NCBI RefSeq assembly: GCF_000709345.1
Contig: NZ_KL448324.1
Span: 34,540-98,539, forward strand
Origin: Polaromonas glacialis
Lineage (GTDB): Bacteria > Pseudomonadota > Gammaproteobacteria > Burkholderiales > Burkholderiaceae_C
Length of the DNA stretch: 64,000 nt
Direction: 5' to 3'
A program made the position numbers and the translations under genes. The notes under the pieces were generated by a model. The model saw nothing but the letters and a program-made list of their open reading frames with translations. It made no database searches and had not been told where the DNA came from. Positions 1 through 8,142 of the stretch are shown one piece after another (position 1 is the first letter of the stretch; every line of letters begins with the position of its first letter).

Positions 1-845
1 TGCCGGACAGCGCGCTGGCGCAGCAATGGCTGGAGCGGCTGGCAGCAGGCGAGGCCATTGGTGCGCTGGCGCTGGTGGCCGACAAAGCCGGCACGCCCCG
101 CGCCATCGCCACCCCCAATACCCCGGCCAATGACGGCTGGACGCTGCAGGGCGCCTGGCCGCAGGTCGGCTCGGCCGCCTTGGCCGATGTGCTGCTGCTG
201 CCCGCGCAAACGGCTTCAGGCGAAAGCCTGCTGTTTGCAGTGCAGGCCGATGCAACCGGCCTGCAGGTCGGGCCGCTCACCACGCTGGACACCACCCGCC
301 GCATGGCAGCCGTGAAGGCCCGTGGCGTAACGCTGCCGGCGTCCAGCTGTATCGGCCGGGGAGCGCCGCTGGACGGTGTGCTGGCGCGCGTACAGCAACT
401 GGCCGCCATTGCGCTGGCGGCCGAACAGGTCGGCGTGGCGCAGCAGTGCCTGGACATGACGCTGGACTATGCCGCGCAGCGCAGCCAGTTTGACCGCACC
501 ATCGCCAGCTTTCAGGCCGTCAAGCACCGCTGCGCGCAGATGCTGGTGGCGGTGGAAAGCGCCCGTTCGGCGGTCTACGGCGCGGCCTGCATGGCCGATA
601 CCGCGCTTGATGCGGCCACCTTGCTGCTGCAGGCCGCGCAGGCCCGCGTGGCCGCCACCGAGGCCGCGCAGTTCTGCGCCCGCGAAGCCATTCAGCTGCA
701 TGGCGGCGTGGGTTTTACCTGGGAGTTTGACCCGCACCTGTACCTGCGCCGCGCGCAGGCGTCCAGCCAGCGGCTGGCGCCTGCGTCCTGGTGGCTCGAA
801 CAGGTGGCCGCGCAACTGCTTGACACGCTGAAGGAAACCGCATGA
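1..845 (+). CDS. Acyl-CoA dehydrogenase, small-type subunit (5' end outside window)
   Basis: The reading frame is open from base 3 and its start lies upstream of the window, so only the C-terminal ~280 residues are visible. They show the C-terminal helical domain of acyl-CoA dehydrogenases, with an RSQFDRTIASFQAVKH helix and the motif QLHGGVGFTWEFDP near the end. The usual YEGT catalytic segment is absent. This subunit overlaps the next dehydrogenase by ATGA. In steroid degraders such adjacent unlike dehydrogenases form alpha2-beta2 complexes (known for FadE/ChsE pairs), so this is probably the partner of the FadE30-like subunit downstream and acts on a HIP-derived or side-chain CoA thioester. 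The substrate is inferred from the neighbours. Confidence 0.85.
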   Translation, partial: PDSALAQQWLERLAAGEAIGALALVADKAGTPRAIATPNTPANDGWTLQGAWPQVGSAALADVLLLPAQTASGESLLFAVQADATGLQVGPLTTLDTTRRMAAVKARGVTLPASSCIGRGAPLDGVLARVQQLAAIALAAEQVGVAQQCLDMTLDYAAQRSQFDRTIASFQAVKHRCAQMLVAVESARSAVYGAACMADTALDAATLLLQAAQARVAATEAAQFCAREAIQLHGGVGFTWEFDPHLYLRRAQASSQRLAPASWWLEQVAAQLLDTLKETA

Positions 846-2005
846 ATTTGCAGGAAACTGAGACTGAAAACGCTTTTCGCGCCAGCGTGCGCGACTGGAT
901 GGGCGAACATCTGTGCGGCGAATTCGAGCCGCTGCGCCATGCCCACGGCCTGGGCGCGCCGGGCTACGAGCCGGCACTGGCCAAGCGCTGGGAGCAGCAG
1001 CTGGCCGCCGGTGGCTGGACCGGCCTGGGCTGGCCGCGCCAGCACGGCGGGCGCGAGCTGCCGCTGGCGCAGCAGGTGATCTTTCATGAGGAATACGTGC
1101 GCTGTGGCGGTCCGGGCCGGTTGGGCCACATTGGCGAGACGCTGCTGGCGCCGACGCTGATGGCCCACGGCTCGCCCGAATTGCAGGCGCGCTTTTTGCC
1201 CGGCATTTTGGCCGGTGAAACCTATTGGGCGCAGGGCTATTCCGAGCCCGGCGCAGGTTCCGACCTGGCGGCGGTTCGTACCCGCGCGCGCATCGACCCC
1301 GACAGCGGCGAATGGGTGATCGACGGCCAGAAGGTGTGGACGTCGTGGGCGCATGAGTCAGACTGGATTTTTGTGCTGGCGCGCTGCGAGCCCGGCTCGA
1401 TCCGCCACAAGGGCCTGGTGCTGCTGCTGGTGCCTTTGACCCAGCCGGGCGTGACGCTGCGGCCCATTCGCCAGATCACCGGCGAGGCCGAATTCAACGA
1501 GGTGTTTTTCGATGGCGCCCGCACCGAAGGCGCGCTGCACCTGGGCGCGCCCGGGCAGGGCTGGGCGGTCGCCATGTACTTGCTGGGCTGCGAGCGCGGC
1601 GCCTCGACGCTGGGCCAGCAGGCGCATTTCAAGAGCGAGCTGGAGCAGGTCATGGCCGTGGCGCAGCGCAACGGCGCGGCCCGCGACCCGCTGCTGCGCC
1701 AGCGCATTGCACATGCCGCGCTGGGCCTGCAAACGCTGCGCAGCCATGCGCTGCGCACCTCAAGCGATGACGCGCCGGCGCGCGCGGTCAGCATCGGCAA
1801 ATACTTGTGGTCGAACTGGCGCCGCTCGCTGGGCGAGCTGGCGGTGGATGTGCTGGGCGAAAGCGGCGACATCGCCAGCGACGACCCCTTGCACCAGGCG
1901 CTGCAGCGGCTCTGGCTGGTCAGCCGCGCCGACACGATCTACGCCGGCAGCAACGAGATCCAGCTCAACCTGATGGCTGAGCGCGCGCTGCAAATGCCGC
2001 GCTGA
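842..2005 (+). CDS. Acyl-CoA dehydrogenase, FadE30-like
   Basis: 387 residues, FAD-dependent acyl-CoA dehydrogenase. Visible motifs are QGYSEPGAGSDLA (flavin/substrate loop, about residue 135), DGQKVWTSWAH, EFNEVFFDGART and the C-terminal ADTIYAGSNEIQLN. Ala replaces the MCAD-type Glu in the IYxG motif. The CERGASTLGQQ helix offers a Glu at the isovaleryl-CoA-dehydrogenase position. The whole sequence resembles, from memory, mycobacterial FadE30, which acts in HIP (C/D ring) degradation, and it lies directly before an IpdF-like gene as fadE30 does in actinobacteria. Its ATG overlaps the preceding stop, giving translational coupling. Specificity for HIP intermediates is inferred. Confidence 0.85.
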   Translation: MNLQETETENAFRASVRDWMGEHLCGEFEPLRHAHGLGAPGYEPALAKRWEQQLAAGGWTGLGWPRQHGGRELPLAQQVIFHEEYVRCGGPGRLGHIGETLLAPTLMAHGSPELQARFLPGILAGETYWAQGYSEPGAGSDLAAVRTRARIDPDSGEWVIDGQKVWTSWAHESDWIFVLARCEPGSIRHKGLVLLLVPLTQPGVTLRPIRQITGEAEFNEVFFDGARTEGALHLGAPGQGWAVAMYLLGCERGASTLGQQAHFKSELEQVMAVAQRNGAARDPLLRQRIAHAALGLQTLRSHALRTSSDDAPARAVSIGKYLWSNWRRSLGELAVDVLGESGDIASDDPLHQALQRLWLVSRADTIYAGSNEIQLNLMAERALQMPR

Positions 2006-2033
2006 GGCCACTCGGCCCGCAAGGCGCCCGACT

Positions 2034-2053
2034 CATCGTCCATGCAGACGATG
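2034..2053 (+). promoter_or_regulatory. LuxR-type box, site 1 (upstream of ipdF-like gene)
   Basis: Perfect 7-bp dyad CATCGTC-N6-GACGATG. A -10-like CACCAT begins at 2074, 27 bases after the GAC, and the gene starts at 2110. This is the best-formed member of the eleven-site family and would give the ipdF-like, MaoC and thiolase genes their own promoter. Confidence 0.72.
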
Positions 2054-2109
2054 TAACGCGCCTGGGCTGCAAGCACCATCAGGCTCATCAACTTGACGGA
2101 TATTGACCC

Positions 2110-2895
2110 ATGAAACCTGCTCCCAATTACGTTCCCGCCCATGGCCTGTTGCGCGGCAAGTCCGTGCTGGTCACCGCCGCCGCCGGCGCCGGCATCGGCT
2201 TTGCCATTGCCAGGCGCGCCGCCGAAGAAGGCTGCCGCGCGCTCTTCATTTCCGACGTGCATGAACGCCGGCTGAGCGAAGCCGTTGAAGCCATCCAGCG
2301 CGAAACCGGCCTGAAAGAGGTCTACAGCCAGCTGTGCGATGTCAGCCAGGAAAGCCAGGTTCAGTCGCTGGTTGACGCGGCTGAGGCGCAGCTGGGCGGC
2401 ATCGACGTGCTGGTCAACAATGCTGGCCTGGGCACCAGCCGCCGCGTGGTCGACATGGACGACGCCGAGTGGCACAAGGTCATCGACGTGACGCTGACCG
2501 GCACCTTTCGCATGATGCGCGCCGCGCTCAAGGTCATGCAGCCGCGCGGCAAGGGCGTGATCATCAACAACGCCTCGGTGCTGGGCTGGCGCGCCCAGAC
2601 CGAGCAGGCGCACTATGCCGCTGCCAAGGCCGGCGTGATGGCGCTGACGCGCTGCGCCGCCCTGGAGGCGGCCGAGTTCGGCATTCGCATCAATGCCGTG
2701 GCGCCGTCGATTGCCATCCACGCCTTCCTGAAAAAATCGGCCTCCGAAGAGCTGCTCAACGAGTTGTCGGCCAAGGAAGCCTTTGGCCGGGGCGCCGAGC
2801 CGTGGGAAATCGCCAACGTGATGATTTTCCTGGCCAGCGATTACTCGTCCTACATGACCGGCGAGGTGGTGTCGGTCAGCTCGCAGCACGCTTGA
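2110..2895 (+). CDS. ipdF: SDR reductase, IpdF-like (HIP-CoA keto reductase)
   Basis: 261 residues, a classical short-chain dehydrogenase. It has a TAAAGAGIG cofactor loop (residues 22-30), NNAG at 103-106 and catalytic Ser156, Tyr169 and Lys173 (NNASVLG then HYAAAK). The N-terminus (YVPAHGLLRGKSVLVTAAAG) and C-terminus (SSYMTGEVVSVSSQH) resemble, from memory, mycobacterial IpdF, which reduces the 5-oxo group of HIP-CoA. Comamonas has a counterpart named ScdG. Gene order with FadE30- and FadA6-like genes agrees. It is cytoplasmic and NAD(P)H dependent, and has its own LuxR-box promoter. The HIP-CoA role is inferred from similarity and context. Confidence 0.8.
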   Translation: MKPAPNYVPAHGLLRGKSVLVTAAAGAGIGFAIARRAAEEGCRALFISDVHERRLSEAVEAIQRETGLKEVYSQLCDVSQESQVQSLVDAAEAQLGGIDVLVNNAGLGTSRRVVDMDDAEWHKVIDVTLTGTFRMMRAALKVMQPRGKGVIINNASVLGWRAQTEQAHYAAAKAGVMALTRCAALEAAEFGIRINAVAPSIAIHAFLKKSASEELLNELSAKEAFGRGAEPWEIANVMIFLASDYSSYMTGEVVSVSSQHA

Positions 2896-2896
2896 C

Positions 2897-3388
2897 ATGA
2901 CGACGCACAACATCACCCTGAAAACGCCGACCACCTGTTTTGACTCCGTCGCCGGCGTGCTGGCGGCGGTCGGTTCTGACTTGGGCAGCACCGACTGGAT
3001 CACCGTCACGCAAGAGCGCATCAACACCTTTGCCGACGCCACGGGCGACCATCAGTGGATTCACGTCGATCCCGAACGCGCCAAAACCGGCCCGTTTGGC
3101 GCCTGCGTGGCGCATGGCTACCTGACCCTGTCGCTGGCCAACCTGTTCTTGCCGCAACTGGTCAGCTACCAGCGCCTGAAGATGGGCGTGAACTACGGCT
3201 GCGACAAGGTGCGCTTTCCGGCGCCCGTGAAGGTGGATTCGCGCGTTCGCGGACGCGGTGAAGTGGTGGCGGCCGAGCCAGTCAAGGGCGATGGCGTGCA
3301 GGTCACCGTGCGCATCAGCGTCGAGATCGAAGGCGCCGACAAGCCCGGCTGCGTGGTTGACACCATCAGCCGCCTTTATTTTGAATAA
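2897..3388 (+). CDS. MaoC-family enoyl-CoA hydratase
   Basis: 163 residues with a single hot-dog domain. The hydratase-2 signature appears as ATGDHQWIHVDPERA, giving the catalytic pair Asp51 and His56, followed by FGACVAHGYLTLSL. It resembles Rv0130-type (R)-enoyl-CoA hydratases. It starts one base after the stop of the SDR gene and ends 12 bases before the thiolase, so it belongs to the same operon. It would hydrate an enoyl-CoA made by the upstream dehydrogenases, with ring-C/D fragments the likely substrate. The exact step is unknown. Confidence 0.85.
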   Translation: MTTHNITLKTPTTCFDSVAGVLAAVGSDLGSTDWITVTQERINTFADATGDHQWIHVDPERAKTGPFGACVAHGYLTLSLANLFLPQLVSYQRLKMGVNYGCDKVRFPAPVKVDSRVRGRGEVVAAEPVKGDGVQVTVRISVEIEGADKPGCVVDTISRLYFE

Positions 3389-3400
3389 GAAAGCATTTGC

Positions 3401-4609
3401 ATGAACACCCAAGACGCCGTCATTGTTTCCACCGCCCGCACGCCCATTGGCAAGGCTTACCGCGGCGCTTTCAACGATACCGAAGCGCCCGCGCTGGGCG
3501 GCCATGTGATTCGCGCTGCACTCGACAAGGCCGTTGTGGCTGGCCACGAGGTCGATGACGTGATCTTGGGCATTGCCGCCCAGCAGGGCAACCAGGGCTA
3601 CAACCTGGGCCGCCTGTGCGCCTACACGGCCGGTCTGCCCGAAAGCGTGGGCGGCATGGCGATTGACCGCATGTGCGCCTCTGGCCTGATGGCGATTGCC
3701 ACCGCCGCCAAGGGCATCATGTGCAACGAGATGGACATTGCCGTGGCCGGTGGCCTGGAGTCCATCACGCTGGTGCAGAACAAGCACAAGAACAGCTACC
3801 GCGCGCAATCCAAATCGGTGCTGCAGGCCATGCCCACGGCCTACATCCAGATGATCGAGACGGCCGAAATAGTCAGCCGCCGCTACGGCATTTCACGCGA
3901 GGCGCAAGACGCGTATTCGCTGCGCAGCCAGCAGCGCACCGCCGCAGCCCAGCAGGCCGGCCTGTATGCCGATGAAATCGTGCCGCTGGCCACCAGCAAG
4001 CAGCTGTTCGACAAGGAAGGCAATGTCACCGGCAACCAGGACGTGATGCTCACGCAGGACGAAGGCAACCGCGCCGACACCACGCTGGAAAGCCTGGCCA
4101 AGCTCAAGCCGGTCTGGAAAAACGGCCAGTGGGTGCCCGAGGGCGAGTTCATCACCGCCGGCAACGCCTCGCAGCTGTCCGACGGCGCCTCGGCCTCGGT
4201 GCTGATGAGCGCCGCCGAAGCCAGGCGCCGGGGCCTGACGCCGCTGGGCACTTACCGCGGCGTGGCCGTGGCCGGCTGCGCTGCCGACGAAATGGGCATT
4301 GGCCCGGTGTTTGCCATTCCCAAGCTGCTGGCGCGCCACGGCTTGACTGTGGACGACATCGGCCTGTGGGAAATCAATGAAGCCTTTGCCTGCCAGGTCA
4401 TCCATTGCCGCGACACGCTGGGCATTCCCGATGACCGCCTGAACGTCAACGGCGGCGCCATCTCGATTGGCCACCCGTTCGGCATGTCGGGCGCGCGCCT
4501 GGTCGGTCACGCGTTGCTCGAAGGACGCCGGCGCGGCGTGAAGTATGCCGTGGTCAGCATGTGCATTGGCGGCGGCATGGGTGCCGCCGGACTGTTTGAA
4601 CTGGCCTGA
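3401..4609 (+). CDS. Thiolase (acetyl-CoA acyltransferase), FadA6-like
   Basis: 402 residues, a complete degradative thiolase. The nucleophilic Cys92 lies in MCASGLMA, with NEAFA, His358 in SIGHPFGMSG and the second Cys388 in MCIGGGMGAAG, so the triad is intact. In actinobacterial steroid clusters a thiolase beside IpdF and FadE30 is FadA6, which cleaves the last 3-oxoacyl-CoA from HIP degradation. That role fits here but is inferred from context. The gene ends 62 bases before the LuxR-type regulator, which has its own promoter. No terminator is seen between them, so read-through is possible. Confidence 0.88.
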   Translation: MNTQDAVIVSTARTPIGKAYRGAFNDTEAPALGGHVIRAALDKAVVAGHEVDDVILGIAAQQGNQGYNLGRLCAYTAGLPESVGGMAIDRMCASGLMAIATAAKGIMCNEMDIAVAGGLESITLVQNKHKNSYRAQSKSVLQAMPTAYIQMIETAEIVSRRYGISREAQDAYSLRSQQRTAAAQQAGLYADEIVPLATSKQLFDKEGNVTGNQDVMLTQDEGNRADTTLESLAKLKPVWKNGQWVPEGEFITAGNASQLSDGASASVLMSAAEARRRGLTPLGTYRGVAVAGCAADEMGIGPVFAIPKLLARHGLTVDDIGLWEINEAFACQVIHCRDTLGIPDDRLNVNGGAISIGHPFGMSGARLVGHALLEGRRRGVKYAVVSMCIGGGMGAAGLFELA

Positions 4610-4632
4610 AAATAGGTGGTGAACAAGGTGTT

Positions 4633-4660
4633 TTGCAGTGTCCCGTCCGACGGCTATACT
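4633..4660 (+). promoter_or_regulatory. Sigma70-like promoter of the LuxR-type regulator
   Basis: TTGCAG at 4633-4638 and TATACT at 4655-4660 are separated by 16 bases. A start about 7 bases after the -10 falls only a few bases before the ATG at 4672, and no Shine-Dalgarno sequence is visible, so the mRNA may be nearly leaderless. The spacer contains cgtccgacgg, which resembles both arms of the LuxR box without the six-base gap. Autoregulation is possible but weakly supported. Confidence 0.6.
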
Positions 4661-4671
4661 CGATTTTTTCA

Positions 4672-5862
4672 ATGAATCCAACGTGTCCAGAAACAGCTGC
4701 CTTGCAAGACTCTTTATCTGAACCACCCCTCGGCGACATCCTGTCGCCGGAATTTTTAAGCCATATCCTGGGCGCGATCTACGACGCTGCCCTCGACGAG
4801 GCTGGCTGGGTCACCTGCCTGGAATCGATACGCAAGATCATGGGCGCCAACTATGCATCGCTGATTGTCCGTACCGAAACCACCGACGACATCGGCCTGA
4901 TCGTCTCGGCCGGCAATGACCAGCCCAATCTGGACCCCGGCAACCCCTATATCGCCATGAGTCCCTTCACCGGGATGAAGCCTGACCAGCTGGTCTCGAT
5001 GGGCGATGTGCTGTCGGAAAAAGACTGGCGTGCCTCGACCTATTACCGTGATTACTGCAAGCCGCAGGGCGTTTTTTATGTGCTGGCCGCCGACATTGCC
5101 ACGCGCAATGGCGGGGTCTACGGTTTTCGCGTCACCCGAGCCGAAACATCGCCCGACTTTTCCAGGGCCGATCGTGACTTTTGCAGCCTGCTGATTCCCC
5201 ATATCAAGCGCGCGCTGAACCTGCACCTGTCGATCAACCAGGACCGCAAGGTCAGCACGCTGTACAGCCATGCCATGGCGCAGCTGATGGTCGGCGTGGT
5301 GGTGCTGGACCAGGACGGCCTGGTGATCGAATGCAACCCGGCCGCCAACGCCATCCTGGACCTCAAGGATGGCCTGCGCGTGGCCGGCAAGCAGCTCGAA
5401 GCGTCCTATGCCAACGACAACCGCAAGCTGCAGGGTCTGGTGCGCGATGCGCTGATCCACCCCCATGCGTCCCGGCTGGCGCTGACCCAGGCGATATCGG
5501 TCAGCCGGCCGTCTGGCAAGCTCAGCTGGGGGCTGATCGTCCAAAGCATCTCGTCCGACCAGTGGACCGAAGGCAAGCAGCGGCCCAGCGTGGCGGTGTT
5601 CGTGCGGGATACCGAGGGCAAGGTCGATCCGCCGGTGCGTCTGGCCCAGCAGCTGTTTCACCTGACGCCGGCCGAAACCGCGCTGGCGATCCAGCTGGCC
5701 AACGGCCTGTCGCTCGAAGAAGCCGCCGAGGTGCTGAACATCAAGCGCAACACGGCGCGCGCCCACCTGCGCTCGATCTTCTCCAAGACCGGCGTGCGGC
5801 GTCAGACCGAGCTGGTGCGTATTTTCCTCAACAGCGTGGCCTGGCTGAGCGCTGGCGACTGA
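4672..5862 (+). CDS. tesR: LuxR-type transcriptional regulator, TesR/TeiR-like
   Basis: 396 residues from the ATG directly after the promoter; an in-frame ATG 39 bases upstream lies inside the promoter and is rejected. The C-terminus (about 335-385) is a LuxR helix-turn-helix: LTPAETALAIQLANG, SLEEAAEVLNIKRNTARAHL, then RSIFSKTGVRRQTELV. The centre (about 200-260) looks PAS-like (VGVVVLDQDGLVIECNPAANA), suggesting small-molecule sensing. C. testosteroni TesR/TeiR, the positive regulator of testosterone degradation, has a similar length and C-terminal LuxR domain and also lies within the steroid cluster. It is the obvious candidate to bind the eleven dyads found here; that link is inferred. 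Confidence 0.8.
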   Translation: MNPTCPETAALQDSLSEPPLGDILSPEFLSHILGAIYDAALDEAGWVTCLESIRKIMGANYASLIVRTETTDDIGLIVSAGNDQPNLDPGNPYIAMSPFTGMKPDQLVSMGDVLSEKDWRASTYYRDYCKPQGVFYVLAADIATRNGGVYGFRVTRAETSPDFSRADRDFCSLLIPHIKRALNLHLSINQDRKVSTLYSHAMAQLMVGVVVLDQDGLVIECNPAANAILDLKDGLRVAGKQLEASYANDNRKLQGLVRDALIHPHASRLALTQAISVSRPSGKLSWGLIVQSISSDQWTEGKQRPSVAVFVRDTEGKVDPPVRLAQQLFHLTPAETALAIQLANGLSLEEAAEVLNIKRNTARAHLRSIFSKTGVRRQTELVRIFLNSVAWLSAGD

Positions 5863-5901
5863 ACGCGCGCCTGGGGCGCCGTTGTTGAGTCAAACCATCT
5901 T

Positions 5902-5936
5902 CGTCATTGCGATTGCCGCGCCGCTTCGCGATGACG
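5902..5936. repeat. REP-like palindromic element
   Basis: cgtcattgcg (5902-5911) pairs with cgcgatgacg (5927-5936) with one mismatch around a GC-rich loop. The sequence resembles the widespread CGTCATTGCGA-type extragenic repeats. A related copy on the opposite strand lies near 55844-55872. The 5863-6128 gap holds only this, the dispersed repeat beside it, and no gene. Confidence 0.5.
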
Positions 5937-6040
5937 AGGCGGGATCAGAATTGCCACAGCCTGCAACTGCGCGACGAGGGGCTGGGCCATGAGACGGGGC
6001 AGCGATGACGTCGTGGCATTAAAGCGGGGTTTTATTTGCT

Positions 6041-6100
6041 CACTTTTTAATAGCTGCTTATGCCCGTGGAATAAGCGAAAAAGGCAGTTTTTTCTTTAAT
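6041..6100. repeat. Dispersed repeat, agctatt family (degenerate copy)
   Basis: cactttttaatagctgctta is followed by aagcgaaaaaggca. The half-core aatagct and the aaaaaggc block recur at about 30752-30818, 35035-35101 and around the IS target at 52468-52523. I associate such repeats with Comamonadaceae intergenic DNA. Confidence 0.45.
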
Positions 6101-6128
6101 ATTCGGCTGGAGGCTGCCCGCCTTTCGC

Positions 6129-6602
6129 TTAACGCTCCGGGCCGAGCACCCGGCGGCTGCCGAATTCCAGTGCCACCACCATGGCGCGGTGGGCGATGCG
6201 CCAGCCGTCGGGGGTGCGCGTCCAGCGGTCCTGGTAGTGGCCCATGCAGTCGTAGGTCTGGTCTTGTTTGTCGCCTGTGCCCCGGTGGCTGGCGCGCACT
6301 TCGATACGGCTCGTCACCTGTTCGCCGTCCACCCACACCTGCAAATTGCCCAGCAAATGCTGGGTCGGCCCGCAGCCGCCCAGGTTGTTGCGCAGCATCG
6401 CCAGGATGGCGGCGCGATCTGGCAGGGCGCGCCCACCGTAGCTGGCACTGGCGTCGTCGCTGAAAATGTTGCCCATGCCGGGCCAGTCGCGCCCGTCGCA
6501 CAGCAGCGCGTAGGCAATCAACACCTGGTGCAGTTCGCGCTCCAGCAGCAGGCGCTCAAGCGTGATTGAAGTTTTGACTTGCGTGGCGGGCGGCGGTGTC
6601 AT
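6129..6602 (-). CDS. SnoaL/NTF2-like protein
   Basis: 157 residues with one NTF2-like (SnoaL_4 type) alpha+beta barrel. It opens with a helix containing LHQVLIAYALLCDGRDW, then FSDDASASYGG, and ends with DRWTRTPDGWRIAHRAMVV, the usual last strands of the fold. Such proteins include isomerases, hydratases and small subunits of dioxygenases, and no catalytic set specific to one of these is evident. It is the last gene of the group read leftward from 11528 and starts 79 bases after the DUF1254 gene, so it is probably co-transcribed. An activity on a steroid intermediate is possible but unproven. Confidence 0.7.
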   Translation of the reverse strand: MTPPPATQVKTSITLERLLLERELHQVLIAYALLCDGRDWPGMGNIFSDDASASYGGRALPDRAAILAMLRNNLGGCGPTQHLLGNLQVWVDGEQVTSRIEVRASHRGTGDKQDQTYDCMGHYQDRWTRTPDGWRIAHRAMVVALEFGSRRVLGPER

Positions 6603-6681
6603 GGCTTGGTCTTGAGGTGGTTCAGGGTGAGTTGCAGCCGCGCCATATGTTCGGCATACACCAGCGCCTCCCGGGTCGGTT

Positions 6682-8094
6682 TCAAGGCGAAATTTTTTCG
6701 ACGGGCTCGGGTGTCCAGGACGCGTCCATCACTTCTGGCCAGGGCTGGTAGAGGCGGGCGAACACGTAGAACTTGTTGCTCGCCGGGCTGGGCAGCCAGT
6801 TGGCGCGCTTGTCGGGGCCGGGGTCGGTGGGGCCTATCCACAGGTCAAGGCTGCCGTCGGCGTTGAACTTCAGGCCGCGCGTGCGGTCGCCGATGGAGTA
6901 GCGGTTGATCGGGTTGTCCACCAGGTACTGGCCGCCTGGCACAAACTCGTACAGCGCGACGGACCAGAACGCATCGGCCGGCAAGCGGCCCTGCGGCACG
7001 TGCAGCTTGTAGTGCGCGCCGTCGGCCAGCGCCTCGTTTTTGCCATCGACGCTGGCAAAGAAGTAGATCGCCTCGGCCGCTTCCAGGCCCAGGATGCCGC
7101 CCGACATCGCCGCAGACCCGGCGCGCATCGCGTAGTGGTTGCCAAAGCTTTTTGGCAGGCGGTAAGGCACCCAGCCATTGCGCCGGTTTTGCATGGCAGC
7201 GCGGTTATCCACATTGAGCGCGCTTTTCAGCCCTTTTTCAATTTGAGGCGCCAAGGCCTGCCAGCGCGCCTGCACCTGCGGCGTCAGGCCGGCCCATGAG
7301 CAGCCCTGGCCGCAGATGCCCACCTGGGCAAACCGCTGCAGAAGGGCGGTTTCGCTGGCCGGCGGCGGGTTGCGCACGAGCGATTCGTTGGCCACGTCGA
7401 CAAAGTGGCTCCAGTCGCCGGCTTTAGGTTGCATCTTGGGCTCGCTCTGGCCTGCGCTGGCATCGAATGGAACGGTCTTGAAGGCGTCCTGCACGGCGTG
7501 AGCGCGCGCCAGGTCATCGGGCCCATCGACCAGCACGCGCATGTTGAAATAAATGTCCCGGGTTGGCGCGCGGATGATTTGATCCACCTGCGGCAGCTTG
7601 CCCTTCCAGTCAGGCGCCACGATGGCAATGCGCCTGGCTGTCGTGCCACTCAGCCGACTGCCGACGTAGCCGAAGGTGTTGAGGTCAGCGCCCACCAGCG
7701 CAATGACGTAGTAGCGCCCGGCGGTATCAGGTACCGACAAGATGACGGGCGAGGCGCCTACGTCAAGCCAGTTGGTGGAGTAGAAGGTGTCGTTGATGGG
7801 GGCATTGGCCCAGCGGTCCTTGGGCGTTGCCAGGTGGCGGGCATGGCGAAAGTTGTTCAGCGTCGTGTAGGTCGGCCCCTCTTTGTCATGCAGCGCTGCC
7901 TGGCGCAACTTCATGAATTCCTGGTAGGGGTAGGCATACAGCATGGCCTCGCGAATCAGTCCGTCCAGTGCAGATGCGTCGGATGGCGCTGGCGTGGCGG
8001 GCTGCTGCGCCGCAGCCAGGACGGACGAGGCGGCCACTGCCAGCGCGGCGATGCACTTGAGTCCTGACCAGGGTGTGGTGGAGGCGTTGAGCAT
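6682..8094 (-). CDS. Secreted DUF1254/DUF1214 protein
   Basis: 470 residues. The start at 8094 is chosen because an AGAGA Shine-Dalgarno sits before it and a signal peptide follows at once (IAALAVAASSVLAAAQQ). A frame extension to 8139 adds only a charged stretch. The N-terminal half shows DUF1254 features (EAMLYAYPYQEF, FYSTNWLDV, RYYVIALVGADLNTFGYVG). The C-terminal half shows DUF1214 features (FWSVALYEF, YSIGDRTRGLKFNADGSLDLWIG, NWLPSP). The biochemical function of these families is not established. They are periplasmic and often accompany pathways for hydrophobic substrates. The gene lies 48 bases after the RND permease, in the same presumed operon. Confidence 0.78.
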   Translation of the reverse strand: MLNASTTPWSGLKCIAALAVAASSVLAAAQQPATPAPSDASALDGLIREAMLYAYPYQEFMKLRQAALHDKEGPTYTTLNNFRHARHLATPKDRWANAPINDTFYSTNWLDVGASPVILSVPDTAGRYYVIALVGADLNTFGYVGSRLSGTTARRIAIVAPDWKGKLPQVDQIIRAPTRDIYFNMRVLVDGPDDLARAHAVQDAFKTVPFDASAGQSEPKMQPKAGDWSHFVDVANESLVRNPPPASETALLQRFAQVGICGQGCSWAGLTPQVQARWQALAPQIEKGLKSALNVDNRAAMQNRRNGWVPYRLPKSFGNHYAMRAGSAAMSGGILGLEAAEAIYFFASVDGKNEALADGAHYKLHVPQGRLPADAFWSVALYEFVPGGQYLVDNPINRYSIGDRTRGLKFNADGSLDLWIGPTDPGPDKRANWLPSPASNKFYVFARLYQPWPEVMDASWTPEPVEKISP

Positions 8095-8142
8095 CACGGT
8101 TTCTCTTTTGGTTGGAATGAGTGAACGCATCAGGGGCAAGCG

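Noticed and set aside
4641..4655. cgtccgacgg in the tesR promoter as a LuxR box
   Set aside because: The half-site elements abut without the N6 spacer and lie between -35 and -10; kept only as a remark on possible autoregulation.
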